Shown: piece after piece, positions 46,482 to 59,300 of the stretch
Position numbering within the stretch: position 1 is the first letter of the stretch
Layout: each line of letters opens with the position of its first letter
Source of the DNA: Gonapodya sp. JEL0774
Lineage: Eukaryota > Monoblepharomycota > Monoblepharidomycetes > Monoblepharidales > Gonapodyaceae
DNA length: 64,000 bases
Assembly: GCA_027604505.1 (NCBI GenBank)
Contig: JADIIX010000009.1
Span: 24,166-88,165, forward strand
Direction of reading: 5' to 3'
Translations under genes and position numbers: made by a program
Notes under the pieces: generated by a model
Told to the model about the DNA's origin: nothing
Seen by the model: the letters and a program-made list of their open reading frames with translations, nothing else
The model's database searches: none

Positions 46482-48304
46482 ATGTATTACAGAATTGTGC
46501 ATCACAAGAGTAGAGACCTTTTGGTGCTCGTACACGGTGGACGATTTGCTGTTGTTGCTCCCAGGTGTGTAATCGTTCGGTTCTTAAATTTCCTGGCAAT
46601 GTCTTCACCTGGCAACCCTCCCTCAATGCTCACAATCCATGGCCTAATGTCTGTACGAAAGTACCAACGACATCATACTAGCGCCCAGCACTTGTGTGGA
46701 AGCCTCCTCAAAAGCGGGCGTAACGATTAAGTTTCCCGTGGACGATGGCCGCTTTCACAAGCAGCCGATTAGATCTGTCGCCTGGTCTCCTGTACAGCCG
46801 TTGCTGGTAACAATTGGAGAGGAAAAAGTATTAAAGTTGTGGGATCTGGACAACGGGACTTGCGTGGGATCATGGTGAACCTGCGGTCGTCCCAGAAACT
46901 TCCCCATCAATATTGAAAATATCGCCTGAATGGAATAGCTCTCTGGAAAAACGTTCGAATTCGGTCGTGTTCTCGTCAGATGGTGGGAAAATTATGATTG
47001 CCGATAAGTTTGGTGACGTTTTCGAGTGGGTGGGATCAGAACAGATTCGAGTCAGCACTGAACTTTGAAATCTCTACATTCACCTTGGGAACCGCGTTTT
47101 CCTTCTATAGAGTTTCTGTGGAGCAGCGGCAGCTTGCAGTTTCTCCCCCCAAGCTACTTCTTGGGCATGTTTCCATGCTCACTGACCTTGTAAGTTTTGC
47201 CCAGCCTGTTCGAGTCTTACAATACGAAAGCATTAGCGCTTCTTCCTGTTGTATATTTTGGCGTTTCTTCAGGCTATTTCGCCAGATGACCGTTTCATAA
47301 TCACAGCCGACCGGGACGAACACGTTCGCGTTACTCATTATCCGCGCACACACGTCATACGGAATTGGTGCTTGGGCCACACACAGTGAGTTAAATGCAT
47401 CACCTTCCGCGAAGGAGTATGTCGCCTCACGTCTACGTGCCCGTTTCCCTAGATTCGTTTCCCAGCTCTCCATCTTTCCTACCTTCCCCGCTTACCTCCT
47501 TTCCGCTGGTGGTGACGGCACCCTTCTCGTGTGGGAGTGGGTAGAAGCGAGATTGGTGCAGACGGTGAAGCTGGAGGAAGCGATTGCGACCGCTGTACGT
47601 GAGCTGAGCGGATGGTCAACTACTTTCACGCTTTGACAATTCTCCCTTAAGCCCACCAACCCTACTAGCGCACCTCCTAACCCTCCAACCGTTTCCTGTC
47701 TCCGAACATCCCCTGATGGTCGTCATGTAGCCCTTATAGTCGAAGAGTGAGTAGAATACCTTCTTGCACGGACACATACTACCCCTGGGTGTCAAAGTGA
47801 TTGAATCAATCCCGCAGCTTTCCTTACCTTCTCGTCTACGACGTGACCAGAAGCGAGGTATCCAATCAACCTATGTTGTCTTCGCCCCGCGCGTTCACCC
47901 TCGGTGCTCAACCCTTGGATGCAACATACTTTCCAGATGGGACACTGCTAGTAAGCCTCGTGGATAGTCCATCATTGGAGGTCGTTACTCTCACGGAGGG
48001 GAAAGCAGTGAGTGCGGCCGTTCCTACCAGGAAGTTGTGCGTGACTCAAAATTCTCTGGATGAAATCAAGCAGCATAAAGACGATAGCTTCAGTTTGACA
48101 GCTTCCCTTGGGTCGTTGGGGTGGACTGCTTCTTATGACTTGTTCCCGACGGGAAAGTGGCGGAAGGATGCAGAGGGTCGCCATGCAGACGGCGGAGATG
48201 GGGAAGGGGACGAAGGAGACGACGGGGACGGGCAGGAGGATGATGAAGAGAGTGAAAGCAATAAAGAAAAATCCAGAAAAATCAAAAAGGCCCGGCGCAG
48301 TTGA
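46482..48304 (+). CDS. TRM82: tRNA m7G46 methyltransferase non-catalytic subunit Trm82 (WDR4)
   Basis: WD40 partner of Trm8/METTL1 in forming 7-methylguanosine at tRNA position 46. Eight exons: 46482-46564, 46689-46874, 46939-47025, 47111-47189, 47273-47385, 47453-47594, 47652-47746, 47818-48304; 423 residues. WD-type blades are visible: [20 protein letters not shown] with [31 protein letters not shown], the family hallmark [46 protein letters not shown] and [15 protein letters not shown]. The C-terminus after [12 protein letters not shown] is a long acidic then basic tail ([20 protein letters not shown]). The stretch 46875-46938 must be an intron since reading through shifts frame; the 65-base intron restores it. 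It is convergent with SEC6, the stops only 36 bases apart. Confidence 0.9.
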
Positions 48305-48340
48305 CGGGAATGTACACTATTTACATTACATTACGCTGTG

Positions 48341-50953
48341 CTAGGATGCGGCTAACTTGGCGAAAATGGATGGCGGACCTTCAGTCAACTTTTGTCCTTC
48401 CATCTTCTCCTTCAAGTCCGCCATCGTCTCTTTCACTGTACTCCTCTCCAGGTCATCACGTTTGTTAAGAACGTCTTCCACGTACTGGAGAGGAATATCT
48501 GGATATGCCTTAACAAGGCTGTACAAGTCCAAAAACACCATTCGAGCGCTGCTTCCAATCACTGAATTGAGCTTATACAAGGGCTCGAAACTAGCCTTGA
48601 CACGTTTCGACGACTTGTACCGCGAGAACAGTTCAACGGTAGCATCAATGTCGGACTTCATCTTATCCATGACAACACCAGATTTAAATTTCGCATTGCG
48701 ATTCCTCATGGCTTCCAGGTATTGAAGCACAAAGCGCTCAATGAGATCGCTCATAAGCTTATTGAAAAGGTACTCGACAAGATGTGCTTGAAAGTCGTCG
48801 CAATAATCCTCAACAGTGCCGAGGATTACGTTAAACAGTGGTTCGTCATACCAAGCGGGGCAAAAAAGATGGCTTAGCACGGGTTTCAAGTCCAATATGA
48901 CAATGTCTATGAGCATCGCGCTGACCCGCTTGGAGACCTTGATGAAACCTTCAAGTGATTGATTCAAGATGTCGCTTACTTTCTGCCGGTATGCATCTGA
49001 AGCTTCCTCATCCATCCGTTTTATAATAGTCTCGGCAAATTCGGTAGACTTAAGGAAGTCATTGGAGAGCGCCATGAGGTATTCGGGAAGACCTTTGGTG
49101 CAGTCTTCGGGCTTTGTGGTCAAGATACTGAACTCTTTCTCAGCAAGTCCTGACCATTGTTCTTGATACTCGTCCAAGGCCTTACCACACTCCTTGACTA
49201 CATCCAGTAGAAGCCGTCCTCGATCGGTGTTCACAACAATGTCAATTTGCTGGTTTATCATTTGGAACATAATGACTCCAGCTGACATGTTGTATGAGCC
49301 ATTGCTTTCCTCCGGTGGATCTCGTCTCGTTGTGAAAGCTCGTGTTTCCGTCGTCATCAAATTGCGCCGCCACTCTGAGAACTTTGCTCTGGTGATGTTG
49401 ACGTACTCTCCCAACATGGCGTCCTGTTTGCCATCCAACAAGTGTGGTTCAAGTAGTTCTTCCGTCACACCCAATCTTCCTCGCATTTCGTCGTGATAAT
49501 GGCCAACCCAAGACTGCAGCTTCAGGATACCACCAGCGTCCAAGCTCGACAATGGCATACGATTAACCCGATCGTAAACGTTTTGATGATATCGAATGAC
49601 GTAAAAATTGAAAATGCCCCATTTCTTTGGAAAACGCGGCATAAGCTCATCATATACGGTCGCCAGATCGTCCACCACGAAGTCCAGTCCGTCCAGTACG
49701 GAAAATATGTCACCACTGTCAACGTCAGCGAGCATCTTTTGGAAACGTTTGGCGATCGATTCTTGCACCTCCTCCTTGAACCTGCTGAGGTATGATTTTG
49801 GTTTCCGTTTCGCCATCACTCGAGCAGTTTCCGATGATGACCCATCTGGAATAGAATTCAGAGAGCTAACGTATTCATCCATACGCTCCTCTGTTTCAAT
49901 GACTTTGGCAAGTCGAACAACGGTTGCACGCTGACCATTCAGAACGAGTGGGAGGATGTTGCGCGACAGGTAGAAAAGATAATCGGTGAATTCATCCATG
50001 ACAGCTTCAAAACGCTTAAAGTATTGCTATGTCGAGAGTAAGTAAAAAATCTTATTCAAATACCACCGGAGCAACCTTGAACATTGTAATACCTGAAGAG
50101 TGATGACCACGTCCGTCGACGAACTCCTCGATTTCTCCATTGTCTCGTCCCGAAACTGCTCCAACTGGAAGAGAGTATGATGAACAAACAGAAGGTTGTC
50201 CGCTGGGCCAAGGGACACTGATTTGTCCTCATCAAGCAACTTTTTGACACGCCCGATTTGGTTCGTCAGTTGCTGAAACTGCTCTACGATTTCCATGGTC
50301 GATGTAAAATTGCGGTGCGTACGAGATAGCTGTCAATCTTGGTCAGTTGGATCCGAGAAACAACCGTCAAAAAACCGCACCTTCTTTATCTTGCCGTAAT
50401 TCTGAATCATTGTCTGTGAGGTGCTGCACAGGCTGTCGATCGTTTGGAGATTGCCCCTTATGACTTGATATTCCTCTTTCGATTGGGCGAGCAAATTCAT
50501 GCCACTGATGGAGTTGTGGAGATAAGTTTCCGTTTGGTGGGTTATAGTGTTGCACCGACAACTCACCGTTGAGCATCATCAAGCTGCGTCTGAACAGCGG
50601 CTTTGAGCTGCGCTTCCAGTGACGCCTTCTCTGCGCCGAACTTTGGGGAGGAATGGGGGGAAATCAGTTGGAGAATGGTCTGATCCCTCCACATGATCAT
50701 ACTTTTTGGCGATACACATTGAGTTTCAAGAGATCGTCAGGATGCCGAAAACTGGTGGACGCCTAAGGTGTCAGAATATCTCTCAGTGGCCGAAGATGAT
50801 TTGTCTCACAGTTCGGACACACGTTGCACAGCTGCAAATGGCAATATCCCAGGGAAAGAGACAGGTCAGGTCGCGCTACAACTACCTTTCAGGCTGGAAG
50901 GTCTCACCGAGCTCATTTGCATCAGCCAGTGCACGATTTCCAGCTGCGTCCAT
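48341..50953 (-). CDS. SEC6: Exocyst complex subunit Sec6 (EXOC3)
   Basis: Tethering subunit that docks secretory vesicles at sites of polarised growth. Seven exons: 50908-50953, 50810-50831, 50703-50751, 50567-50640, 50381-50504, 50093-50329, 48341-50026; 745 residues, close to human EXOC3 (about 750). The N-terminus, pieced from small exons, reads AVQRVSELFRHPDDLLKL, YRQKFGAEKASLEAQLKAA, VQTQLDDAQRGMNLLAQ, which lines up with the family start (AVQRVAGMLQRPDQLDKV). The last exon holds the C-terminal Sec6 domain, with VVRLAKVIETEERMDEYV, VGVTEELL-type helices, VIMFQMINQQIDIV, LGTVEDYCDDFQAH and VLQYLEAMRNRNAKF. Exon 2 is a 22-base microexon needed to keep frame. It lies 70 bases downstream of the TFIIIC90 stop on the same strand. 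Confidence 0.95.
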
Positions 50954-51022
50954 TGCAATCAGGGTCAGATGTTTCCTGACGTAACCCAACAGCGGGCCCT
51001 CATGTCTGCTGTGAAAATTGTC

Positions 51023-54000
51023 CTAAATTCTGTATCTACATCCACAGTAAATACACTGTTCCAAAATCTTATGCAATATGGGTATAATTCTACTTGGAGT
51101 CACGTTGTCGTTTGTATCTCTGCTGTCAAGTGCCGTCTTGATCCGACATCCACTGCAAGTGGACAAGTTAGCCGGATCCAAAATTCGTAAGGTAATAGCA
51201 CAACGATCTAAAAGGAGAGATACATGAATCGTTCTTGATTTGTAGAGGCAAAGGAACCGTCCAAACTCGTCTCACCCCAAATGTGACCTCTCACACACAC
51301 AGCTCTCCATGGATCAGTCACCTCCACCGGGTCCTTGCAAGCTGGGCACTTTTCGATAGAGAACACCGTGCTTATATCAGCGTCCACAGTTGCAAGAGAT
51401 TTGAAAGTGCCGGCAACCGGAACGGAACCAGTTTCATTTCGGGGTGTAACGCGGGACGCAATTATTTGAGCAAGGTGCCGAGCTCTTTCGGGCAGATCAA
51501 GTACGTCTCGTAGAAACGTTTGTGAGAATGCACACATGAGCTGTGCCGTTTCGAAAAATTGGTCTGCGCGGTTACAATGCGTCTTGTCATCAAACTTTCT
51601 ATCAGTAAGATCAAGCTTTTGACTCACAATCAAGCGGGCCATCAGCTTCCAGATACGCCCGAAACAGCTCAATGCATCCACCAATGTGGTGTGAAGAGAT
51701 AAGCTTCATATTTGTTCCTATCAGTGAGGTATTTCCTGCAGGGTCAAGGTCCTATGATGGTAGACTTCCAGGTTGACTTTCACCCGATAGCAATTATCGG
51801 GGACGAGCTCACTCTGAGACCTGTCAAGAACATGTTCATTACGCGAAGAATGTTGATCCGATGAGAGTGGTACCAATATTCCCGGCATTGTCGCATGATC
51901 CTTTCAGACGGATGTTCCTTTTTCTCAATAAAACCCTCGCCACCGTCAGACTTGCTGGGCTCACGCGATTGTATTCCAAACTGGCCTAAACTCCTTTTCC
52001 TTGTCAGCTAGGAGAATATAATTGGTTCGCAGAGCTTGGCGAGCCACCGAGTAGAATGGGGGGGCTGGGTTCGCAGGCGGGGGTTTGGACTTAAGTAGTA
52101 TGTCAATGTACACAAAGAGATCCCAAAGTACAGACTCGGAGGTCTGGACGTCGACTGGGAATATGATAGAGGTGAAAATCGATACATGAGAAGAGATACC
52201 TTACACATGACGGAAAACTGTGCAGCAACAGAGAGGTCAGGAAACATACGCAAATCTGGTTTCCGCAAAGAATCCTCAAGGCGCCCGATTATGGCGGCCT
52301 CAACTGCATGATCTGCGGATTCAGTAACTGGAATAAATGCGAAGAAAGTGCAGTTCGTGGCTGCGGTTTTGTACTCCAGATCGGTTGTGGCAATAAGCCT
52401 TAAGATAACACGGAGAAATGTCATATCCACGCTCAACACGAAGAAAATGGTCCGTGCAGCCCGTTACAACATACTTGTAGTGCACCGCATCAATCACACC
52501 CGCACTTGAGCCAACCATACCATAGTACCTTGGTTGCTTCGTCAACTCCCAAACATTCGCTCCCGATGTGACCCCCATCCCCGCGTTCACCTCTCTCTGA
52601 TCTTCTTGATCTCGCTCATCTACTGCATCTTCATCGTCGTCAACTGCCGCAGAGATGGATAAACAGCGGCGAGCGACAGGGAGGGAGATCTCGTTGAGCG
52701 GATCTGCAGACTTAGGGAAAGAATGAGCAGTGGTCTGAGCGAAGACCCGACCGTCGTGGGTGTAGTAACGGAAGGAAGAGAGGTCAGAAGCACTCGAGAT
52801 GCCTGCGGTGGCGGTCACGGAATATAGGTGACCAAGACAAGTAAGAATGCACCGGTCGTCGGAAATACGCCGTTACTTACCTACTACTCTTCCCAGGGCG
52901 GGTAATTGCGTAGTCTGCAGTGCAAAAATCGAGGGCCACGATGGGACAGAGACACTGGTAGTAGCTCCAGTGTGATGGGTCTCCAAACTGATCGAGTGTA
53001 CCAATGCGCCAGAGGAGAGAACGAGAGAGACAGTGGAGTCCTGAGATGAAAGTTGTCAAAGCTAGAAGTTGGTTCGTAAGCAGCGAGTGGCCATGGAAAG
53101 TCCAATATCTCACACCCTTAATCAGCAACATGCTCGCACCGGGCGGCCTCCCCTCCGAATCAAAGAGCTTTGTGCGGGTACATTGTAACTCAGTTAGGGT
53201 GCCTGATGCCGTGTCAACAGATAGTAGGAGGAGGTGCGATGAACCCGTGCTCGTGCGGATTAGCAGGTGGTAGAGCGCTTCGTAAAAGGGTATTTGTGCG
53301 GGTACCAAGTCAAGCAAAGTGATGAAAAAGCACAGCATATTTCAGTGAAAGATCGCTTAAGGACTGTTGGGGAGCTCACGGTTTCCTGTAGAATCCAAAG
53401 AAGGCTCTGACCAAGTGAGCTGGGTCACCCAATCGCTGAATCCCGTAGCGGAGTAGGCCAAGGTGACGGAAGTGGATCTGGCAGAGAAGCTTTGAGCGAA
53501 GACCGGATGACAGCGCAGATGACTCCGTGACTTCAAATGATGTGCGAAGGAAAACGCGCGCCCGCCGACGCACCACCAACACGTGACCGTGCCAGATTTG
53601 TTGCCACATGCAATAAAAGAGACGCTGTGGACCGAAGGAGACCAAGATATTGCTGAAGGAGGACATGGGCGATGGTTCTCAGGATTCTCTATGAATTGAC
53701 TTTGCTCTCAACAAACCCATGGTTTCGATGTCATCGAGAGGTGGTGCTTCATCGTCCGTGTGGCTGAAATGATCGTATATCTGGTCGGAGATGTCCAAAA
53801 GCTGAAAATGAAGGACCGACCTGTTGGATGCTCACGCTGGTTGTGAAATGGTGGTTGGCATCTTACTTGAACCCATGTTCCCGTCGCCGGATCTGAAGTT
53901 GGCTCAAAAACTTTGACAGCGTGAGTCAATGTGAGGGTCATGATCAAAGCACTTGCAATGTGAAGTGTCAATGGTTGGAATCGACGAACACCTGTGATGT

Positions 54001-54453
54001 TGACATGACTGACCCGCCGTATCGTGACATCCCAAGTGGACTCCAACAAACGGCGCGAAAACCCTCCGTAAGAAAGTCAGCGGATCGCATAGCCAGTTCT
54101 GGAGAATGCGCCATAGTGGAATCATTCGCTCATCAGGGGATACAGGTAAGGAGGCGGGTTCACAGTGCCCACCCGTAGTAGGAGTTGCGAGTTTCTGCCG
54201 TCGTAGCCACGGTGACTCTGGTGCCGGAATGTGTGTAAGTAGTTTTTTCAGTCTTCCAGTCACCCTCGTCGGAGTCTTTGCAAACCGATTAAATGATGAG
54301 AATCAAAGAAGGATGACTTTTTATGATTCGGTATCTGGATCGCACCACAATATAGACAGCTCTGGCTGTGACGACGGCATACTGGTTGGCACCTGAGCGA
54401 GAAATCGATTCCAGAGTAACAGGCGGAGAAGAAAAGCGCTGGATCAAATCCAT
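51023..54453 (-). CDS. GTF3C4: TFIIIC 90-kDa subunit (GTF3C4-like, WD40 plus C-terminal zinc fingers)
   Basis: Subunit of RNA polymerase III factor TFIIIC that helps recruit TFIIIB and Pol III to tRNA and 5S genes. Fifteen exons from 54346-54453 to 51023-51207 (others: 54173-54275, 54014-54098, 53867-53951, 53717-53801, 53380-53688, 53114-53277, 52881-53040, 52475-52802, 52205-52398, 52048-52154, 51813-51980, 51628-51751, 51276-51563); 830 residues, phases consistent. WD-type motifs: NQYAVVTARAVYIVTP, FRAVCWSPLGMSRYGG, ISWSPSVHSVSFIACGNKSG and VTQLTWSEP. The C-terminus has the family zinc ribbon pattern CPACKDPVE, CVRGHIWDRCAITLRI, CSGCRIK and CIYCGCRYRI. Several joins (52048, 51813, 51563) rest on a choice between neighbouring acceptors. 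Together with SYO1 and TRM82 this adds to the translation-related genes in the window. Confidence 0.86.
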
Positions 54454-54555
54454 GTGGATGTCATAAATTCTCGCTCCTGTCCCTGGGGACACTATGACCA
54501 CAGGAGGAACCCAGATAGCCGAACCCACAAACGATTCTCTAAACGCTCTATCGTA
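54454..54555. promoter_or_regulatory. Shared divergent promoter TFIIIC90 / TFG
   Basis: 102 bases between two divergent start codons. Bidirectional promoter inferred from spacing; no motif recognised. Confidence 0.4.
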
Positions 54556-55801
54556 ATGTCCTCCACCTCTGCCGCACGGTATCACCAACCAACTTCAATT
54601 GTGCTGAAGGCTGAGTACGCAAACGAGGTGGGCTCGTTGAGTCGTAATCATCCGATCTATCCGTGGCCACACACAATATGTATGACTGTGTCACTGTTTC
54701 GACCAGACCAAGCGTATCACTCTCTCTCGTATACCCTCAGAACTATCTTTTGATGATTTAATTCTCACGGTGCAGCGAATCTTTCGTATCGCACCAACAG
54801 ACGCCTTAAGTTTGAGATATGTAGATGACGAAGGCACCCTTGTGCTCTGCGAGAGCGACGTGGATGTTTCCCATGCTCTTTCTATATCTCATTTGTTGAA
54901 GGTGAGCTTGGCCGGGGGATGCAGTTATTTCGTGGCATGACTTACATATGGACGAGCCGTTCTCAGGTAAAGGTAAACAACAAACGGAATTCGTCGACTG
55001 GTGTTGGTACCGTTACTGGAGAGAGCCTTGCGGTACTCCGCCAAAGTCTGGAAAAGCTGCGAAGTGACGTGGATACCTTGCTTAAGAGTTTACCCGACAG
55101 AATCGGCGAGACGAAGAAAGAAGGCGTAGGCGCAATCGGCTCCGGAGGTATTTTCCTATTGCATTCTTGTTGTTATCCTGATCCCACTTCAATCCGTTCG
55201 AATCTCACACTTTGGCATAGGAACGACTAAAATGGAGGAGAAGGCGCCTCCCCAGCAACTTTCCAAACAGGATTTCGGTGAACACTGTTATCGTGCTTAC
55301 ATTCCCATAACTGGCGCTAGAGTTGTTATTTCCCATTTAGAACTTCTCACCAGTGCCGCCTCCGCTCCAAAATCCCCAAATGTGCCTGATCCCCCTCAAA
55401 CCGGGCAGAACCAACAGTCGACACCAGTTCCTGCAAGCTTCACCTCAACACTCCAACCACCAAGCTCCATGATGGAGCTCTCTTCCCCGATTACACCGCG
55501 GCAACCTACGTATCCACCTGCCGCGCCATCAACTCCGAACCCTGCGACACACATTCACCCTTCTCAAAACACTCCAGCCCCTCCAACTCAACACCAACTC
55601 CCGTCTCAGCAGCAACAGCAGTACTATGCGGCAAGTCCGACCCCGCAACCGCAGACTCAACAATACGCGCAAGCTCAGTCGCAACACTATATGCAACAAT
55701 ATTATAGCAACACGGCGCAAGCACCTCCGCAGCCTCAGCAGCTTTCTCAGCAACAGTACTACCAGCCGCAGCAGCAGTACTATGGGGGATATCCTCAGTG
55801 A
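54556..55801 (+). CDS. TFG: TFG homologue (PB1 domain, coiled coil, P/Q-rich tail)
   Basis: In animals TFG assembles at ER exit sites between Sec16 and ERGIC and organises COPII carriers. Four exons: 54556-54627, 54707-54901, 54967-55147, 55221-55801; 342 residues. The PB1 domain spans exons 1-2: TSIVLKAEYANETKRITL, SFDDLILTVQRIFRI, LSLRYVDDEGTLVLCESD and VSHALSISHLLK. This parallels human LIIKAQLGEDIRRIPI, YDELVLMMQRVFR and IKYKDEDGDLITIFDSSD. Exon 3 has the short coiled coil (LAVLRQSLEKLRSDVDTLL). The rest is Pro/Gln/Tyr-rich (QQQQQYYAASP, YYQPQQQYYGGYPQ), as in TFG. A 63-base stretch 55278-55340 has intron ends (GTGAAC..TTTAG), no stop and a length divisible by three, so the protein may be 321 residues. 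Fungal TFG is not in textbook yeasts. Confidence 0.88.
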
Positions 55802-56390
55802 CAAGCGTTGGGTAGGCTGGGAGTTCCGTGGAAAGGAACCCACGGCCCACAGGAGTTCTGAATCTGTGAAAGAAGTCAAGAAGCTAGGAGAAATACAAGC
55901 AAGTTTGGCTGTTGAGCGTCCATCCATTTAGGATGTGAGGTTCAAGGTGGACGACGAGACTGTTTGCTGAGGAGGTACTAGCAAAGACTCTGTATTCAAA
56001 AAATCCATTCGAGTGTAGCCTAGAGATTTATGCTCTCCCAGGGCGGGGATGTATCGTGCCTGCTCTGTGTCTGCCGATTCCAAAAATGATCTCAGCAAAA
56101 TCTCTCAGCGGATGACATCCACCGCAAAAATAATGCTTTGAGTCCCCGGAGAAGACGGAAAATGTATTGACAAACGCATTCCGTCCGTCCTCGACAGAGC
56201 AAGACGGCTAGTGCGACCAGGATTCGCTAATCTTCCCGTGGGAGCCAATCCTCTGTGCACGGTCCACCGAGTGGGGCTCAAAAGCCAGGCTCGAAATTTT
56301 GCGCATTTGCCATTTTGCCACAAAGGGGGCAAAAAAAATCAAAACCCTAGGCAAAAACCCCAACCCCCCCTTGATCCAAACCCACACCCC
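55802..56390. other. Intergenic space TFG to BET gene
   Basis: About 590 bases with no gene-like frame. The last 60 bases before the BET start are an A- and C-rich leader. Confidence 0.45.
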
Positions 56391-59300
56391 ATGGACATCG
56401 AGATGACCGAAGCGGCACCCTCTGGATCCGATTCGATGCCCGCAGAAACTTATGATACCCAGGAACCGTGAGTGGCTGTCGCGCGGGGGATCGGCCTCAC
56501 ATCGGCTCGCTCCCTGAAGCACTTGCCCTGTTTCAATGCCCCGGCACTTTCCAACCCCGTCTCCCAACAACGGACCTCCGGATCAATTCCTCTTTTTCAC
56601 TCCAACTACTCTCTTCACTGCAACTCCCTAACTTGTGCACACTTGGCCTTGCCTTGCACCGGTTCCACAAGTGCACCAGAGAACGACGTGAGCGGCGACG
56701 TTTCTCGTGATGGCAGCGACGATGAAGCAGAAGAGGATTCGAACCTGGCCAGACATGGGAACGGCATCGGGACCGAGAATGGACAAAACGGTGCGCAGGA
56801 ATATGGAATACCACAGCCCTCCATCACGAATGGGTATGGAGCACCTGTGAGTTATCGATTTGACGCCCTTCTAGGCTGGACGGGGTTCATAGTCGACTTG
56901 ATGTCTGACGATGTTACGATGTTGATGTTTTGAACAGTCTGCACCGGTACCGACTGGCAACGGGCTCACCAAACCTCAGCAGAAGTACCTTCAATCCGTG
57001 GTCAAGAACCTGAAAGGCCTTAAGGATGCCTATGCCTTCCTCGCACCAGTGGACACAGTTCGTCTGAACATCCCTGACTACCACACATTTGTCAAGAAAC
57101 CCATGGACCTCGGCACCGTGAGCAGCAAATTGGAAAGGCATGAATACAAGAGCGTGGAGGAGTTCAAGGCGGAAATCGACCTCGTATGGCGAAACTGCTA
57201 CCTCTACAACGGGAGACAGTCACCTGTATCTCTGAGCGCAGCGAACCTTGAGGCCAAATTTGAGAGTCTAATGAAAAACTGCCCCAAGGAGGTGAGTCTT
57301 TTGCCTCCAGTGTCTGGTGCCATCGCTGATACCAACTCCCATTGCGCGTTATTCTCATTCAGGGTGAAGAACTCCCCCCAAAGGTAAGTAAATAGAACTT
57401 GTTCAACACTAGGGACGTTGGGTCGTCGCCAACATGATCCTACAGCCCCGTCGATACTCCTCGGAGACTCGCGGACTAGCACCTGTTTCCCTTCAGCCTC
57501 TTCCATCTCGTAAGGCTACCACGAAGCATCTCAATACTGTCGATCTCGGTCCTGCCAGGGAAACCTATTTGGAGCTCATCAAACCCAAGCACCAACAGGA
57601 CGCCGTCTGGTTCTCTTTGCCCGTGGATCCCCAGTCCCTAGGGATCCCTCACTACTTTGACATTATCAAACACCCCATGGACCTTAGTACCATACGGCGC
57701 AAGCTGGACCACCAGGAGTACGACTCGTTGGATGCTTTCGCCGCAGACTGTCGGCTCATGTTCAACAACTGCTTCACGTTCAACCCACCGGATACTGCAG
57801 TGTACATTTCCGGAAAGCGATTGGAGAAGGCCTTTGAGGACAAGTGGCGTGAGGTGAACCGAGCGGCGTATGGTCTACCCAAGAAGTCCATGACGAAGAA
57901 GGCGGACCGTCGCCCGGAGCCCGAGGAGTTTTCTTCTGACGACTCAGACAGTGACTCGGACAGCTCAGATTCCAACACCGACTCGGATACCGACTGTGAG
58001 TATCAGTTGCTTTGCGCGGTGAATATATTTGTGAGTAACGTCAATTTTCACATCCAGCCAACGGAAAGAAGGTGAAACAACTGGAGGAGAAGGTTCAGTC
58101 CATCTTCAAGCAAATTGAGGCGTTGAAAGCGAAGGGTGAGAAGAAGAGGAAGCGGAAGGAGAAGAAGGAGAAGCGCCGAGACAAGAAGAAGAGGCGGGAG
58201 GAACGACGGGCAACGGGCGGAGGCTATTACGAGAAATCGAAACACAAGCTCGAGAAACGACCCAAGCCTCTTCCTATGACGGCCCCGCTCCCTCTTCCCG
58301 CTCCCCCGATGCCTTACGTTGCTCCAACTCCGAGGCCCGCTCCCCCTCCTGCTGTGCCTAAACCAGCTGCGCCACCCGTTCCCAAGAAGCCGAAGAAGGC
58401 CGCTGGAGACGGACCACCCAAGAAGAAGGCTAAAAAGGTCGAGCGCGTGGATGACACGGGTCCATTTATAATCGAGATGAAGCACAAGCAGTACCTTACG
58501 GACCAGATCAACAGTATGAGTGAGACCAACCAGGAACACCTTGGCAGAGTATTCCAGATTATCCAGGAAAACGTGCCAAATCTCGCCGTAAGTTTTTGAG
58601 ATTTGCCTGACTTATGGCAGTTTGTGAGCTGAGGATATGTGCTCACTGATATCTGGTTTACAGGGTGCCGACCAGGGTGAGGTGGAGCTGGACATTGATG
58701 CGCTCGATCAGAAGACGCTGTGGGCTTTGTACGACTTTGTTCGGAAACTTCCCGGGCATGCTCCTGCACCGGGGATGGGAACTGTGAGTCTCTGATTTCT
58801 CAGCACGCAATATCGCTCCGATTACGTAATAGAATCTTCGTTCCTTCTCTAGTCGACCGCAATGACAGGTGAATGTTGGCTCACGTCGTAGTTGGTGAGG
58901 ACTTTGTTCAATGTGAATCGTATTGATCGTTGGTAAATTTACAGGTGTCAAAGCTGGTGGTGAAAGCTCTTCTGATGACTCTGGCTCAGGTAGCGATTAA
59001 ATACCGTCGTTTTCGTCCCGGACCCCGCAACCCATTACTTTGTACTTTCAATGACGGGACTTTGAGACGTGCTTTTGTTTTTTCTGTTTTGGTTTTGGAC
59101 TTGGGTATTTGGGTGGCTGGAAAATCATTGTTAGTTTGAAAGTTTGATGAGGAATGCTTTATCTGCGCGTGTTCTGTCGTGTGTAATGTGGTTGCGGGGT
59201 CCAATATAGCTGTCGTCATGATCACGTCGTTTAACTTGCTTCTCCACTTGTTCCGATGATCAGATTCGTCCGTCGATACCATACAAAGAAAGAAACTGGA

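Noticed and set aside
56325-56375. A/C-rich stretch with AAAACCCTAGG resembling telomere repeat
   Set aside because: Not tandem, internal to the contig and directly upstream of a gene; just an A/C-rich leader.
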